NCBI GenBank assembly: GCA_963681505.1 | Contig: OY811989.1 | Span: 5,597,335-5,661,334, forward strand | Length of the DNA stretch: 64,000 bases | Source: Eunapius fragilis | Lineage: Eukaryota > Porifera > Demospongiae > Spongillida > Spongillidae | Direction: 5' to 3' | Shown here: positions 11,185-22,147 of the stretch, one piece after another | Layout: each line of letters begins with the position of its first letter | How positions within the stretch are numbered: position 1 is the stretch's first letter | Position numbers and translations under genes: made by a program | Notes under the pieces: model-generated | What the model saw: the letters and a program-made list of their open reading frames with translations, nothing else | Told to the model about the DNA's origin: nothing | Databases searched by the model: none

Positions 11185-12812
11185 ATGGAGGGCGTCGTCG
11201 TTCCGGGAGTCCAGGCCCGTAGCCAGGGGGGTGCAAACGGGTGCAATTGCACCCTCCCGCTGGATGTAAGGTCCGCTCAGCTGGCTATGAATTTTATTAT
11301 AAACATGTCATTATTGTTCTCTGTAATCTACACTTATAGTGAGAGAACTGCCAGCTGTATATCTAGATAGTATCATGCACGTGGCCTGTACCAGCCAATC
11401 AAATATCGAGTGCAATACAGACTGTTTGATCTAAAATGGGACGACGTGAACTACGTGAACGCGAAAGAAAAAGAGCCGCTGCTAACTGTTTGTTCAATGG
11501 AGCAATTTCTTCCCCAACGAACAAAAAAAAAGGTTGACACGGCTACCAGCCAGCAGCAGGAGCATGGAACCAGTGAGTTGCAATTAGCTACATGTGGCAC
11601 ATCACTTGTAACAACGGTACAGCTCGTCACTGACGGCGAACCGCCAAGCCCAAATATCGTTCAGCAGCAGCCAACCATAGCAATGGAAATCACGCAACCT
11701 TCTTGCGCTGATAGTGACACTGATAACATCACTACACAATCAGGCACTGCTGCATTTCAGCTAAGCGCTGAACCCAGCTCAAGTAGGCATTGTACAGAGT
11801 GTAACACGGTCACTGAAGAAGTAGAGTTGAAACCAACTGATATTGGTGAGATTTATTATGTTAGTAAATCTTCACATGACTTTTGTGTGGCTTTGAAATC
11901 TCTGTCTACTGCTGAAAGGTATACATTATTAAAACACAACAAACAGCCTTCATCATCGTACATTTACCCAGTCACTTTGATAGGAAAGTACAGGCGTCGA
12001 TTCAGGCAATCGTGGTTGAATCAATACCGGTGGATTGTGTACAGTAATAAGTGTGATGGGGTATTTTGTGCGTTGCTAGGTGACAATCATAGTCGAGCTA
12101 CTACATTCACCTTATATAGTTTTTAAATTGTAATGAAATTGCATGGCTGGTGGGTATCTGATTGTAATAAATTTACAAATGGAAAATTATAAGCAATATG
12201 TATAGCTCACATATACTGGTTTGGGGACATTAAGCAACCTGTTACTTTTCATCTGTGGCCAATAAACGGGGTACCCTTGAGTCCACTGAGCCAAACTTTG
12301 CACCCCCCCCCCCCCCCCCAATACAAAACCTGGCTACGGGCCTGGAGTCTTTGCCGTGTGTCGCACAAACGTCGACGCCTTGGGGCTGGCCGTTATTATT
12401 GCAAACAGGAGGGGCCCAATACCTGGACAAAATGTTCTGGTTAACGTCGCGGTCGACAGGGACAATATGTGTGGTGCCTTCCAGCGGCTGCGGTTTGCAG
12501 TGACCAGTGTCACAGACGTCAGCACGGAGGAAATAATGGCGCTATTTCGCGAAGTGGCCAGCTTTCACAACTACCCTCCCTCGTATCAGAGATACATATA
12601 TTATCTCTGATCAGAGGCATCCCTAAGCTGTTTTTCATCGATGCATGTCGCGGAGGTTTACATATGGGAGCGGTGGTCGCAGAGCGAGGCGGTACAGCCG
12701 TCCCACTGAGGGTCGTACCGCAGTATGGTAACAGCCTAGTAGCTCATTCCACTATGTCCGGGTACAAGTCGCACGAATTTGCTGGAAGGGGAGGTATGTG
12801 GATGTCCCAGTG
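11185..12812 (+). pseudogene. Broken caspase-fold gene (copy B) interrupted by a hAT-like element
   Basis: The start ATGGAGGGCGTC at 11185 matches copies A and D. The protein is then split by an inserted element (11212-12344) and resumes at about 12350 with VCRTNVDALGLAVIIANRRG. The stretch holding the catalytic His (IAIVFAGHGIEG to CHSS) is absent. Around 12590-12611 it is replaced by filler containing the small palindrome agagatacatatattatctct. The Cys box FFIDACRGG survives. Homology stops at 12812, in the p10 part, and no dsRBD exon follows. The surviving DNA is very close to A and D, so the copy died recently. Confidence 0.85.
11212..12344 (+). mobile_element. hAT-like DNA transposon, non-autonomous, inserted in caspase copy B
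   Basis: The ends are inverted CAGGCCCGTAGCCAGG (start 11212, reverse complement ending 12344), typical of hAT termini. They are flanked by gagtc on both sides, shorter than the 8 bp usual for hAT. The open frame 11410-12126 ends with YPVTLIGKYRRRFRQSWLNQ followed by YRWIVYSNKCDGVFCALL, like the N-terminal zinc-finger (TTF-type) region of hAT transposases. It stops before any catalytic domain, so the element cannot move itself. A C-run of about 17 lies just inside the right end. Confidence 0.75.
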
Positions 12813-13140
12813 CGGTTCATGCCTTCCAGGAGTGCCTGGGCCACCATCAGGTCGAACAGAGACATGCTTTTCACTGTTTAGCTGAATCTGCAAATGAAAT
12901 AATTTCCCCTCTCGGCGGGGGGCGGGGGGGTTTGGTTTTTGGTAAGGGCGTGGGGATTGGATTTGATTGGCATGTCTTCGGTGGTACGTGTGTACCTCTT
13001 TACGCAAAAAATACACATATACACGTGTGACATTATTTGCTACTAATCACTCCGCGGGCCGGGCCCGCCCTTGCAGTATTACCGTTAATGATCACACTTT
13101 TATGTGGAGTAAAAAAAAAGTTCAATGTGTGTGCGTGCGC
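12813..13140. other. Spacer between broken copy B and SH3 gene
   Basis: No gene was recognised. The stretch is G-rich near 12915 and otherwise has no structure that I can name. Confidence 0.3.
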
Positions 13141-16100
13141 TCAATTAGGCCAGAACCACTTCCCAAACTGGTCCCAGCTATCCATTGAGGTGAACACAAG
13201 TTCGTTCATCCCGCTCTCCTCAGAGGACTGGAGGGTCCCCTGTTCAACAATCTTCTTGTTCCACTCCACCTCCAGCACCTCGTTGTCCTGCAGGGGCCAT
13301 ATGGTGATGGTCCACCCTGCGGCATCAGTGTGGTGGCAGAGCTCGTCATCTATCCCTCTGATCTGGTCCCTCGGCTTCCCAAAGCATTCGAAGTGCTTGG
13401 ACAGCTCTCTATGGAGGACCTCTGCCTTACCCACATACACCTGGAAAAATATGGAACAACACTGGTCCCCAGATCATTCACATAGACCATACAATTGCTA
13501 TACTCCTCCCCAGACTATACTTTCTAATGACACTCCTCACCAATGGGCCCAGGTAATACCTTCCCATGGATACTCTTCCCCATGCCATACCTCCTCATGG
13601 ACATGGATAGCTTCCCCAGGCCATACCTTCTCATGGACATGGATAACTTCCCCAGGTCATACCTTTTCACATGGATAACTCTTCCCCAGGTCATATATAC
13701 CTTTTCACATGGATAACTCTTCCCCAGGTCATACCTTCTCATGGTTCATATACTGCATCATGTAGACAGCCTGCATGGTGGTCACAAAGTCCTCATATGA
13801 TAAGTTAGCCTTCCTAGCCAGCACGTGGAGCAGAGCCTCCTTAGTTGGGGGAAAGCCAACATGAGAATACCAACCAGAGAGCTTGATAAACTCATCCCGA
13901 TCTGCCAGGGGGGTGGAGAGGAGGGAAGGGAAGGGAGGGGGGTGGAGAGGAGGGAAGGGAAGGGAGGGGGGTGGAGAGGAGGGAAGGGAAGGGAGAGGGT
14001 GGAGAGGAGGGAAGGGAAGGGAAGGGGGTGGAGAGGAGGGAAGGGAAGGGAGAGGTGGGAAGGGAAGGGAGGGGGGTGGAGAGGAGGGAAGGGAAGGGAA
14101 GGGGGTGGAGAGGAGGGAAGGGAAGGGAGAGGAGGGAACGGAAGGGAGGGGAGTGGAGAGGAGGGAAGAGAAGGGAGAGGAGGGAAGGGAAGGGAAGGGA
14201 GGGAGGAGGGAAGGGAGAGGAGGGAAGGGAAGGGAAGGGAGAGGAGGGAAGGGAAGGGAGGGGTTGAAGAGGAGGGAAGGGAGAGGGTGGAGAGGAGGGA
14301 AGGGAGAGGAAGGAAGGGAAGGGAGGGGTTGAAGAGGAGGAAAGGGAGGATAGTTAAATAGATTATTCAATAACATACTTTGTAGAACATACTTTCATAC
14401 AACTGGCTATGACATGCAACCTTTGGAACCCTGAGAGGGGGAGAGAGACAGGGGTGAGGTGGATAGTGGGATAGTGTGGTCACGGTGAGGGTGGATAGTG
14501 GAATGGGTGTGGTCATTAGGAGGTGGATAATGGATGGGTGTAGTCAAGGTGAGGGTGGATAGTGGGATGAAAAGTAGTACACGTGGTATAACTCAACTTA
14601 TAGTTGCCTTCATCGCCTTCTGTGTAGAAAAAGGAAAAAAGTTTAATGAGAGAAGGAAGCTGTGTTTTGTCACCTTCATCTGACACATACACCAGCTTCA
14701 CATGGGTGATGGGAATAGCTCCTCTCTCACTGGGGGCACATGCTTTTTGAGCATAAAACCAGCACAGGTCCTGGGAGGGAGGGGAGGGGGAGGGGGAGAG
14801 AGGGAGGAGGGAAGGAGGGAGGGGAAGAGAGGGAGGAGGAAAGGAGGGAGGAGAGAAGGAGGGAGGGGAGGAGAGGGGAGGTGACACACTTAAATAGCAA
14901 GTGAAAAAGAAATCCTCACTAATCACCATGACCTGCTTACATCCATCGGCTTCAGTAATGTCATCTCTTCATACATATTGAAGGACATATCCTACATTCA
15001 CACACACAAACATACACATACATGTTTCTATGGAAACAATGCATACCTCGTTGCTCTGGGCAACAAACTGGCAGGTGGCAATGACAAGAGTGCCTGGAGG
15101 GAGTCTCCTCTGTGCCTCCCTCTGTTGGGTGTGGAGCAGATCCTGCAAACATCAAGGTCATGTGACCTACTTCCTGCTTCCATCAAGGTCATGTGACCTA
15201 CTCTGCGCCTCAAACATCATGGTCATGTGACCTACTTCCTCAACGCTTCAAGATCACTTCCCCCTCAAACATCACTGTCATGTGATCTAGTCACCTGACT
15301 TACTGCAATTATTTTAATTTCCTTTCTCCTCCCTCCCCTACAGATATTACTCAGATCTTACCCCCCCTCCCCCCAGACACCCCTCCCCATAGATCTTACC
15401 CCTCACCCATAAATATTGCCTCTCCCCCATAAATCATATCCCTCCCCCATAATGCCCCCCCCCCCCCCCCCCCCCCCTCTGTGCAGTACACACCTCATCT
15501 ATTGTGGCCTGCACCTCAAGGAAGTCAGTACCACTCCAGGACATGAAGGATGATAGGTCCAGAGCTGGATCCACCTCTGACTCACTACCAGTAGGACAGT
15601 GGCTGCTTGTGTAGCTGTTTGTTACTATTGTGGAGGGATGATGGAGAAGGGGGAGGGGAGGGGAGAGGGAGGGGAGAGGGAGGGGGAAACGGACACATGT
15701 ATGGTGGTCATAAGGTGGTGGTCATAAGGTGATGGTCATAAGGTGTTCATAAGGTGGTGGTCATAAGGTGGTGGTCATAAGGGTGTTCATAAGGTGGTGG
15801 TCATAAGGTGGTGGTCATAAGGATGTTCATAAGGTGGTGGTCAGAAGGTAATGGTCATAAGGTGGTGGTCATAAGGTGGTGGTCATAAGGGTGGTCATAA
15901 GGGTGTTCATAAGGCAGTGGTCATAAGGTGGTGGTCATAAGGTGGTGGTCATAAGGTGGTGGTCATAAGGTGGTGTTCATAAGGTGGTGTTCATAAGGTT
16001 GATCATAAGGTGGTGGTCATAAGGGTTTTCATAAGGTGGTGGTCATAAGGTGGTGGTCATAAGGTGGTGGTCATAAGGTGGTGTTCATAAGGGTGGTCAT

Positions 16101-19100
16101 AAGGTGGTGGTCATAAGTGCAGCAGTCATAAGGCAGTGGTACACAAGTTATGATAGTGGTGGTCATGTGACCAGACACAAGTGGTGGTCATGTGACCAGA
16201 CACAAGTGGTCTTTCTTTACTCTTTGCACAAGTGATGTGACCCCTGAGATGTGACCCCGTGACCCCTGAGACATCAGCTTCAGCTTACCATGGTGAAGTG
16301 GAATGAGGTAAGTTTTTGGTACTAAGCCAGTAAGTCCAGCAGCGTTCTTCGCCACATACCAGAAAGCCATCTAAGTTCAGAGATTACATCACACCATTTA
16401 GCCAGTAAACTGCAGGTGCTATTTTCCCCGCCGGTGTAGGAGGCAGGATGGACTCTTCCGGTAAGGTGAACTCTAGAGTACTCGTTACCTGCAGGCATCC
16501 TGTACTCTAGAGTACACCATACCTGAGCACAAGGCCAGGTAGAATGGACTCTACCAGGTAAGGTGGACTCTACTCTTTCCACATACACATATTACAATCA
16601 TATAATTAATTAGGAAACAGTTGATGCTGAAGAGATATAATATAATTAATGCAGTGCTGAACGGGTATAAGATAAATAATGCACTACAAAAAAAAAAAAC
16701 AGATGAAGTACATCCTGATTGCATGAAATGAAAGTTACACACCACTTGTGACAGTCTTGACACGGTTAAAATGGTTTCCAGTATTGTGCAAATAAATACA
16801 AATTGATGTGTCAGCATCAGAGCACAAAGGAGAATAGTGATGCCAGAGAGGTACTTTTGCACCAGGAGGATGGTAATAAATGGCAATTGTAGTCTTCAAT
16901 AGAGTTGCCAGTGCAATTACTTCAACTTCAGTCAATGCCAATCTGAATTCCTGTTTCATCAGTATCTTTTTTCTTTACTTCATCTTCCTGTCTATCATGA
17001 AATTTCTTGAGATTGCAACCATTCTGTTTTTGCTTTAACATCTTGCCATTCATAGTTTTCACTTGATATACACCGTTAGGCAGAACCTTATCAATAAAAT
17101 AAGGACCATCATAGGGCAAACATCCTTTACCACCTTTCCTATCTGCTCGCCTTAAGTTGTATAAAAGTACTTTTTCACCAATACTGAATTCTGTTTTTAA
17201 TTGGTGCCTTCTTTCATAATCTTTCTTTTGCCTTTTTTGGGCTTTATCAATGCTCTTTGCAGCTTCTTGGTGAATTACTGATTGTACGTTTAGAATGCGG
17301 CTCAGTTGTTCTTGTAACTCTTTTTCATCAACGGGTGATTCATCTGTGGTTATCACCTCAGCATCTGCACCATCCTGCGGGAAAGCTTCATTTTCAATGG
17401 GAAGGAGGGCTTTGCGACCATATAACATTTCAAATGGTGTCTGACCAGTAGATTTGTGCCGTGCTGTGCGAAAAGCAAACAAAACCCCTTGAAGAGCATC
17501 AGGCCATCTTTGCTGTTCACCTTCAAGGACTTTTAGCATACTACCCTGTATGGTTCTATTTTGACGTTCTACAAGCCCGTTAGCTTGGGGATGGTAGGCA
17601 CTAGTAACCCTTTGTGAAGTGCCTGTAAGTTTTAGTAGAGTATGTGAAACTGCATTGCAAAATTCCCGTCCTTGATCATTGATCTGTATACAGGTACATC
17701 CATGGCGACAAATAAGCTCATACAAGAAGACTGCCACTTCATGTGCAGTCTTGGCCTTCAGAGGCTTTGCTTCTACCCACTTTGAAAAATAGTCTACAAC
17801 AACACAAACACATACAAATCCTTCATCTGTATCGGGTAGGCTGCACAAATCCACTTCAATTTGGTACCAAACCTTACTAGGGATAGGGATTGGATGCAGT
17901 TTAGTTGCAGCCTTATCAAAACGCGTGTTTCCACGTTGGCATTGTGCACATGTTTTGACAAACTGTCTCGCATCAATATTCATTCTTGGCCACCACATAT
18001 TGGCATCCACCAACTTTTGAATCGTTTTATCCCGACCAACATGACCCCCCATGGATTTAGATTGGATTGTTTCCCCAGCACCTTCATGAACAGATTTCAG
18101 TACCTTGTTCCTCGCCTCTACATCCTTTACTACTCCAAGTAGGCAGGGGCTCCACTTTTCCCCTTCATCTTAACCTCCGCATACTTAAAATGCAGTATGC
18201 CTTTCAGTAGAATGTACTTACTGGACACTTTTCTTAAATTGGATTTCAAGTCTGGTCTACCTTTCATTTTCTCTGGGTACAGCCGCTAGATAAATACGCT
18301 TCAATTGCATTGTAATCGGGTTCGTCAGCGCCATTACTTGTGGTGTCAGCATCTTCTACGTCTTTCACTTCTCCATTCATCGTATTATCTACCGTTTCAT
18401 TCTCTTCTCCATTGCCTGTATCTGCCATTTAGAAATATTTCTAGGGCACCACGTGATTGAGATGCTGTTTGCAGCTGTTTGCAGGTTGCGATCAGAGTTA
18501 ACTGATTGATAATTACAGATTCCAAAATTCCAATCGGAGAGTCCATCCTACCTAGGTAGTGCGGACCGTAGATTATATGTTACCTGACTGAGTACACCTT
18601 ACCCACGTAATTGTTTAGGTACCATGGACTGTAGAGTGCACCTTACCTCCAGGCGCGGTGTACTCTAGAGTTCGCGCTATACCCAGGTACCGTGTAATCT
18701 AGATTCCATTATACCTAGAGTACATTGGACCTATTACACCGGCCCGCGCCACGTTATGATGCACACAGATCATTGTTTGCTTTGCAATAACAAAAACACG
18801 CACACACATATTGACACAAACACGACTGCTCCCGGCGGGCCGGCTGCTAATTTATTAATTATTAGGAATTATTACATGCGTACGTACAGTAGTACTACAT
18901 GCACACATGGACTAGGTATTGCGCCGACTTACTTCGGCCTGTCGTACAATAGTCAGGACTTCTCCCTGCGTGAACGTGAGATCCTGCGAAGGTAGAGCGG
19001 TTTAGCACACACCCACAATGCGCACGCTCCACGCACTTACTCCTGCTTCCTGACCATTGAAGTCTTGCTCCGCAACACAGACCTGGTTGGGGAGAAAGGC

Positions 19101-19191
19101 CTCTTCCTAGAAACACGAGCGGCTGCATGAGACAAGACGTCATAACGACAGGCAGTACCTCGTCCCCCACAAGAACAGCTTCTTCGGACAT
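13141..19191 (-). CDS. Two-SH3-domain adaptor-like protein
   Basis: The start ATG is at 19191 (MSEEAVLVGDE). The first four exons fit in phase: 19159-19191, 19041-19106, 18933-18983 and 16289-16370. Together they form an SH3 domain, EQDFNGQEAG / DLTFTQGEVLTIV / FWYVAKNAAGLTGLVPKTYL. Later exons at about 15494-15600, 15040-15144, 14940-14990 and 14650-14770 give a second SH3-like unit (VIATCQFVAQSNEDMSFNMY, then DDLCWFYAQKACAP and GAIPITHVKLVY). Further exons at about 14590, 14390-14440, 13735-13905 and 13141-13440 encode a C-terminal region I do not recognise, ending DQFGKWFWPN. SH3 domains bind proline-rich peptides, so a signalling adaptor is likely; the specific protein is unknown. The gene starts 243 bp from caspase copy C, head to head. 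A Ginger1 transposon fills most of intron 3. Middle exon borders are approximate. Confidence 0.7.
13905..14345. repeat. Polypurine GGGAAGGGAAGG tract
   Basis: About 440 bases of nearly pure purine on the + strand, built from gaggagggaagggaaggga-like units inside an intron of the minus-strand SH3 gene. Such mirror-like polypurine tracts can form triplex or quadruplex DNA. Long open frames here are artefacts. Confidence 0.9.
14775..14880. repeat. Second GGGAGG polypurine tract
   Basis: About 100 bases of G/A-only repeats, again in an intron of the minus-strand SH3 gene. Confidence 0.85.
15700..16130. repeat. 12-bp minisatellite ggtggtcataag
   Basis: More than 30 copies of ggtggtggtcataa-type units with length variants (gggtgttcataag). 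It lies in an intron of the SH3 gene. Confidence 0.9.
16435..18738 (-). mobile_element. Ginger1-type DNA transposon with integrase-like transposase and OTU domain
   Basis: The element runs TGTAGG...ATTACA and is flanked on both sides by CCGG (16431-16434 and 18739-18742), the target duplication known for Ginger1. Both ends carry diverged inverted repeats rich in ACTCTAGAGTA and GGTAAGGTG modules. On the minus strand, 16928-18052 encodes a Gypsy-type integrase: an H2C2 finger, a DDE core, the motif YHPQANGLVERQNRT and a GPYF box (YDGPYFIDKV). A minus-strand segment at 16735-16959 resembles the C-terminal half of an OTU protease (WHHYSPL, TGNHFNRV). Ginger1 proteins are known to combine these domains. 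The coding region appears broken, with at least two interruptions. The element lies in intron 3 of the SH3 gene. Confidence 0.88.
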
Positions 19192-19434
19192 GTGTGTCGA
19201 CTGGTGCAGAGGAAACAGCGTCGCAGTATTAAATTATACAGAAACCAAAACCCAAAGTGACGTCGTCGCATTATCTTTGACCACACCTCCATCCACTTTC
19301 ATAGTGGTGACGCCTGTCACGAAAAATTCTATCCGTCCGTAAAATATTATCCTAGGATAATTTTTGTCGTGACACGCCACTCGGGCGAAGGGGATTCCCC
19401 TGGTTGAGCCCCCTCGTTGACGGTTGCTAGTGGG

Positions 19435-21611
19435 ATGGCTTCATTAGTACAGACAGTGTGCAGTGATCAGCCAGGTGCAAAAGGTCTCTGTGTTATCATT
19501 GCAAACACGCAGGGGAATCGTAGTGGTATGCCATTACTGGAGGGCGTGGAGAGTGACCGCGTGAATATGGAACGAACGTTTAAGACCTTGAAGTTTGCTG
19601 TGTTGTGCTTGAAGAATCGCGGTGTGTACGATATGATGACGCTATTTCGCGAGGTCGCTCGCTATCCCGACTATCCTCCCTCGTATCGGAGGATAGCCAT
19701 CGTCTTTGCCGGTCACGGGATAGAGGGAGAACTGTGTGCACACGACGGAACCATACCCATCAAAGACATTATAGACCACTTCCAACCCCGCAACTGCCAT
19801 TCAAGCATCAGAGGCATCCCAAAGCTCTTCTTCATCGATGCGTGTCGCGGGGAAAGAGAGATGGAGCTGGTCGTCACGGCGCGAGGCGGTACAGCCGTCC
19901 CATCGAAGGTCGTGCCGCAGTGCGGGAACAGCCTTACAGCGTACTCCACCATGGAAGGCTACAAGGCGCACGAAGTGGCTGGGGGCGTTTGGATGACCGA
20001 GCTGAGTGTGAAGTTGCTACAGGACAAGAGCATACTTGATATTATGACGGACGTAAACAAAGTCTTGTTAGAGAAGTTTCAAAACCCTGGCATGAGCAGG
20101 TGTGTACAGCAGCCAATTCTGGAGTCCACTCTAACTGAACACATCAATTTGTTAAAGGAAAGCAGAGGTACTGGTATGTTTATGTGTATGTATGTGTATG
20201 TGTGTGTGCATGTGTATGTATGTGTGCATGTGTATGTATGTGTATGTATATGTATGTATGTGTGCATGTGTATATGTGTGTTGTTTTGCAAAAGTTTGTG
20301 TACACCACTCGTATCCTACTGTTCCATAACTGATTCACACACATGTACACACCCGCTCATAACTGCATGTCCTTAATTAATCAGTGTGTTACACAATCTC
20401 ACACAAAAAAACACTCTCAGATTAACACATTAAATCCCTCCCCTCCCCCCTCCCCCCCCCCCCCCCCATCAGAGGAAAACCCCCCCAACATGTGACTGTT
20501 TGGAAAGTGAAGATGATTGCAGGGAGCAGGTAGCCATGAGAGCAGTCAGTTTCATCCAGGGCCAGATGACTGCACGAGGTGGTGTGTGTGCCCCACCCAC
20601 CTTTTCTGGCAACCAATGTGGGACCGGGGAGGAGGATCTATCATGTGAAGGGGGAGAGGTGACTACGCTAAGTAAGAGTAATGGCTGTATGGTGGGGGAG
20701 GAGGTGGGGAGGGGTGGTGGTAGGGAGGAGGTGGGGGTGGGGAGGAGGTGAGGAGGGGTGGTGGTGGGGAGGAGGTGGTGGTGGGGAGGAGGTGAGGAGG
20801 GGTAGTGGTGGGGAGGAGGTGGGGAAGGTGGGGAGGGGAGAGGAGCATGTGATTGGCATCGTGGTGTTACATATGATGAATAGTTCACAAAATTTTCTTA
20901 GGAGGGAGAACTCACCATCAGGAGCATATATGTGATCTAATTATCAGCATGACTGGTGATGTAATAGCTGCTCTTTACGGCAGCTGCCTCATCACCCGCC
21001 TATTCTAATGGTTGAGGTGATAGTTTTAATGGGGTTAAATTTTGCTCATGAAGTAGACACCTGTTACCATGGATACTTTCCCCCATTGTTACCATGGATA
21101 CCACCCTTGCTCAGCTGCGTCCAGGAATTACAGGCAGGAGCTACATGAGTGGTGTCAACGCAACAAAGCTGCTGCCACTAGAACTTTTGACACAACTGTT
21201 GAAGGCCATAGCTGCTCCATTACAATCAACAACAAAACCTTTAGGAGCAAGCCATGCGCTAGAAAGAGGGAGGCAGAAGAAGAGGCCGCCATGAAGGCTT
21301 TGGGGTCACCACAGAAGGGAGAGGAAGAGGCCGCCATGAAGGCTTTGGGGTTGCTACAGAAGCACCACCAGCTCTCTCCTAGCCAACCTGGTAAGATGCG
21401 TCTGAAGGAATACTGTGACCATCATCCAGAGAAGCAACTAAGGCTGAAATATGATATTACCTCCAATACGACCAATGGACCTTTCCAGTGTACCCTGACC
21501 ATATCAGCACCCTTAGTAATGCACCCTATTGTGGTAACTGGAGATCTCTGTAAAAGCGTCAAAGAGGCTGAACACAGTGCAGCTGATAAGGCACTATTGA
21601 AGCTCAAATGA
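19435..21611 (+). CDS. Caspase-fold protease with two dsRBDs (copy C)
   Basis: The start ATG at 19435 (MASLVQTVCSD) opens a 244-residue caspase fold in exon 1, 19435-20167. It carries the catalytic boxes FAGHGIEG and FFIDACRG and a p10 part with MEGYKAHEVAGG. Exon 2 (about 20475-20671, acceptor uncertain) encodes an acidic linker, CLESEDDCREQVAMRA. The last exon, 21115-21611, has two dsRBDs. The first starts NYRQELHEWCQ and ends with a small internal duplication, EEEAAMKALG twice. The second starts KMRLKEYCDHHPEK and ends HSAADKALLKLK. It is the most diverged member of the local family, yet its catalytic core is nearly identical in DNA to copies A and D. The predicted role is the same as for copy A, but with no Death domain in reach. 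Confidence 0.78.
20175..20285. repeat. GT-rich microsatellite at the exon 1 donor of copy C
   Basis: A tgtatgtgtg run begins just after the exon 1 donor. It supplies several extra GT donors in different phases, so the true exon 1/exon 2 junction is ambiguous. Confidence 0.7.
20690..20840. repeat. GGGGAGGAGGTGG repeat
   Basis: G-rich tandem repeat in the second intron of copy C. It opens spurious frames on both strands. Confidence 0.85.
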
Positions 21612-21824
21612 TACATTTGTGTGACATACATGCATATGAGTCGATCAAAACATTCTATAGTTTTATATTTATTTTTATAATGGTGATCATGCATCCTGAA
21701 CCTTACGTAATAGTAAGCATCAAGTATAAAGACCCCCCCCCTCCACTCTTCCGCCTACGGACACGCTCCTAGCAGAAATAGCTTTGAAACTCTTCGATTG
21801 TTGAAATTGATCACCTCGATCAGC

Positions 21825-22147
21825 GGTATTTGATGCAGTCCTAGAGCGCGTCTCGATCACGTGATAATAAGCCTCGTCGGTCTCCACTAATTGCAATAAT
21901 AATATAGCTAGAATGTGCGTGCGATGGCATGTGGATGATGCACAACGGTTCAGTCAGCGGGTTAGCCATAAATATGGATACATTAAGGCGAGGGTATAAA
22001 CTGTTCAACCACTTTTTATATTCATAGAGAGAACCAATAATCAGCGCAGTTGTTGTTAGTCTGGTCCCCAGACTAGGGGGGGGGGGGGGGGGGAGGTGGT
22101 GGTTTCTCAATAAATAGGGTCTGGGAACGAGACTATTTCGCTACGTA
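21825..22147 (+). promoter_or_regulatory. Duplicated promoter of caspase copy D
   Basis: Near-identical to 1-325 ahead of copy A, including the TATAAA at 21995-22000 and the gggtctgggaacgagact motif about 20-40 bases before the ATG. It differs mainly by small indels and a longer G-run at 22075-22095. Confidence 0.5.

Noticed and set aside
13729-14376. 215-residue Pro/Ser/Leu frame on the minus strand
   Set aside because: Only its end (DRDEFIKLSGWYSHVGFPPT) is a real exon of the SH3 gene; the rest is the polypurine tract.
16928-18052. LTR retrotransposon (Ty3/Gypsy) from the integrase match
   Set aside because: No LTRs, no reverse transcriptase, CCGG-flanked inverted ends and an OTU-like segment. 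Ginger1 DNA transposon fits better.
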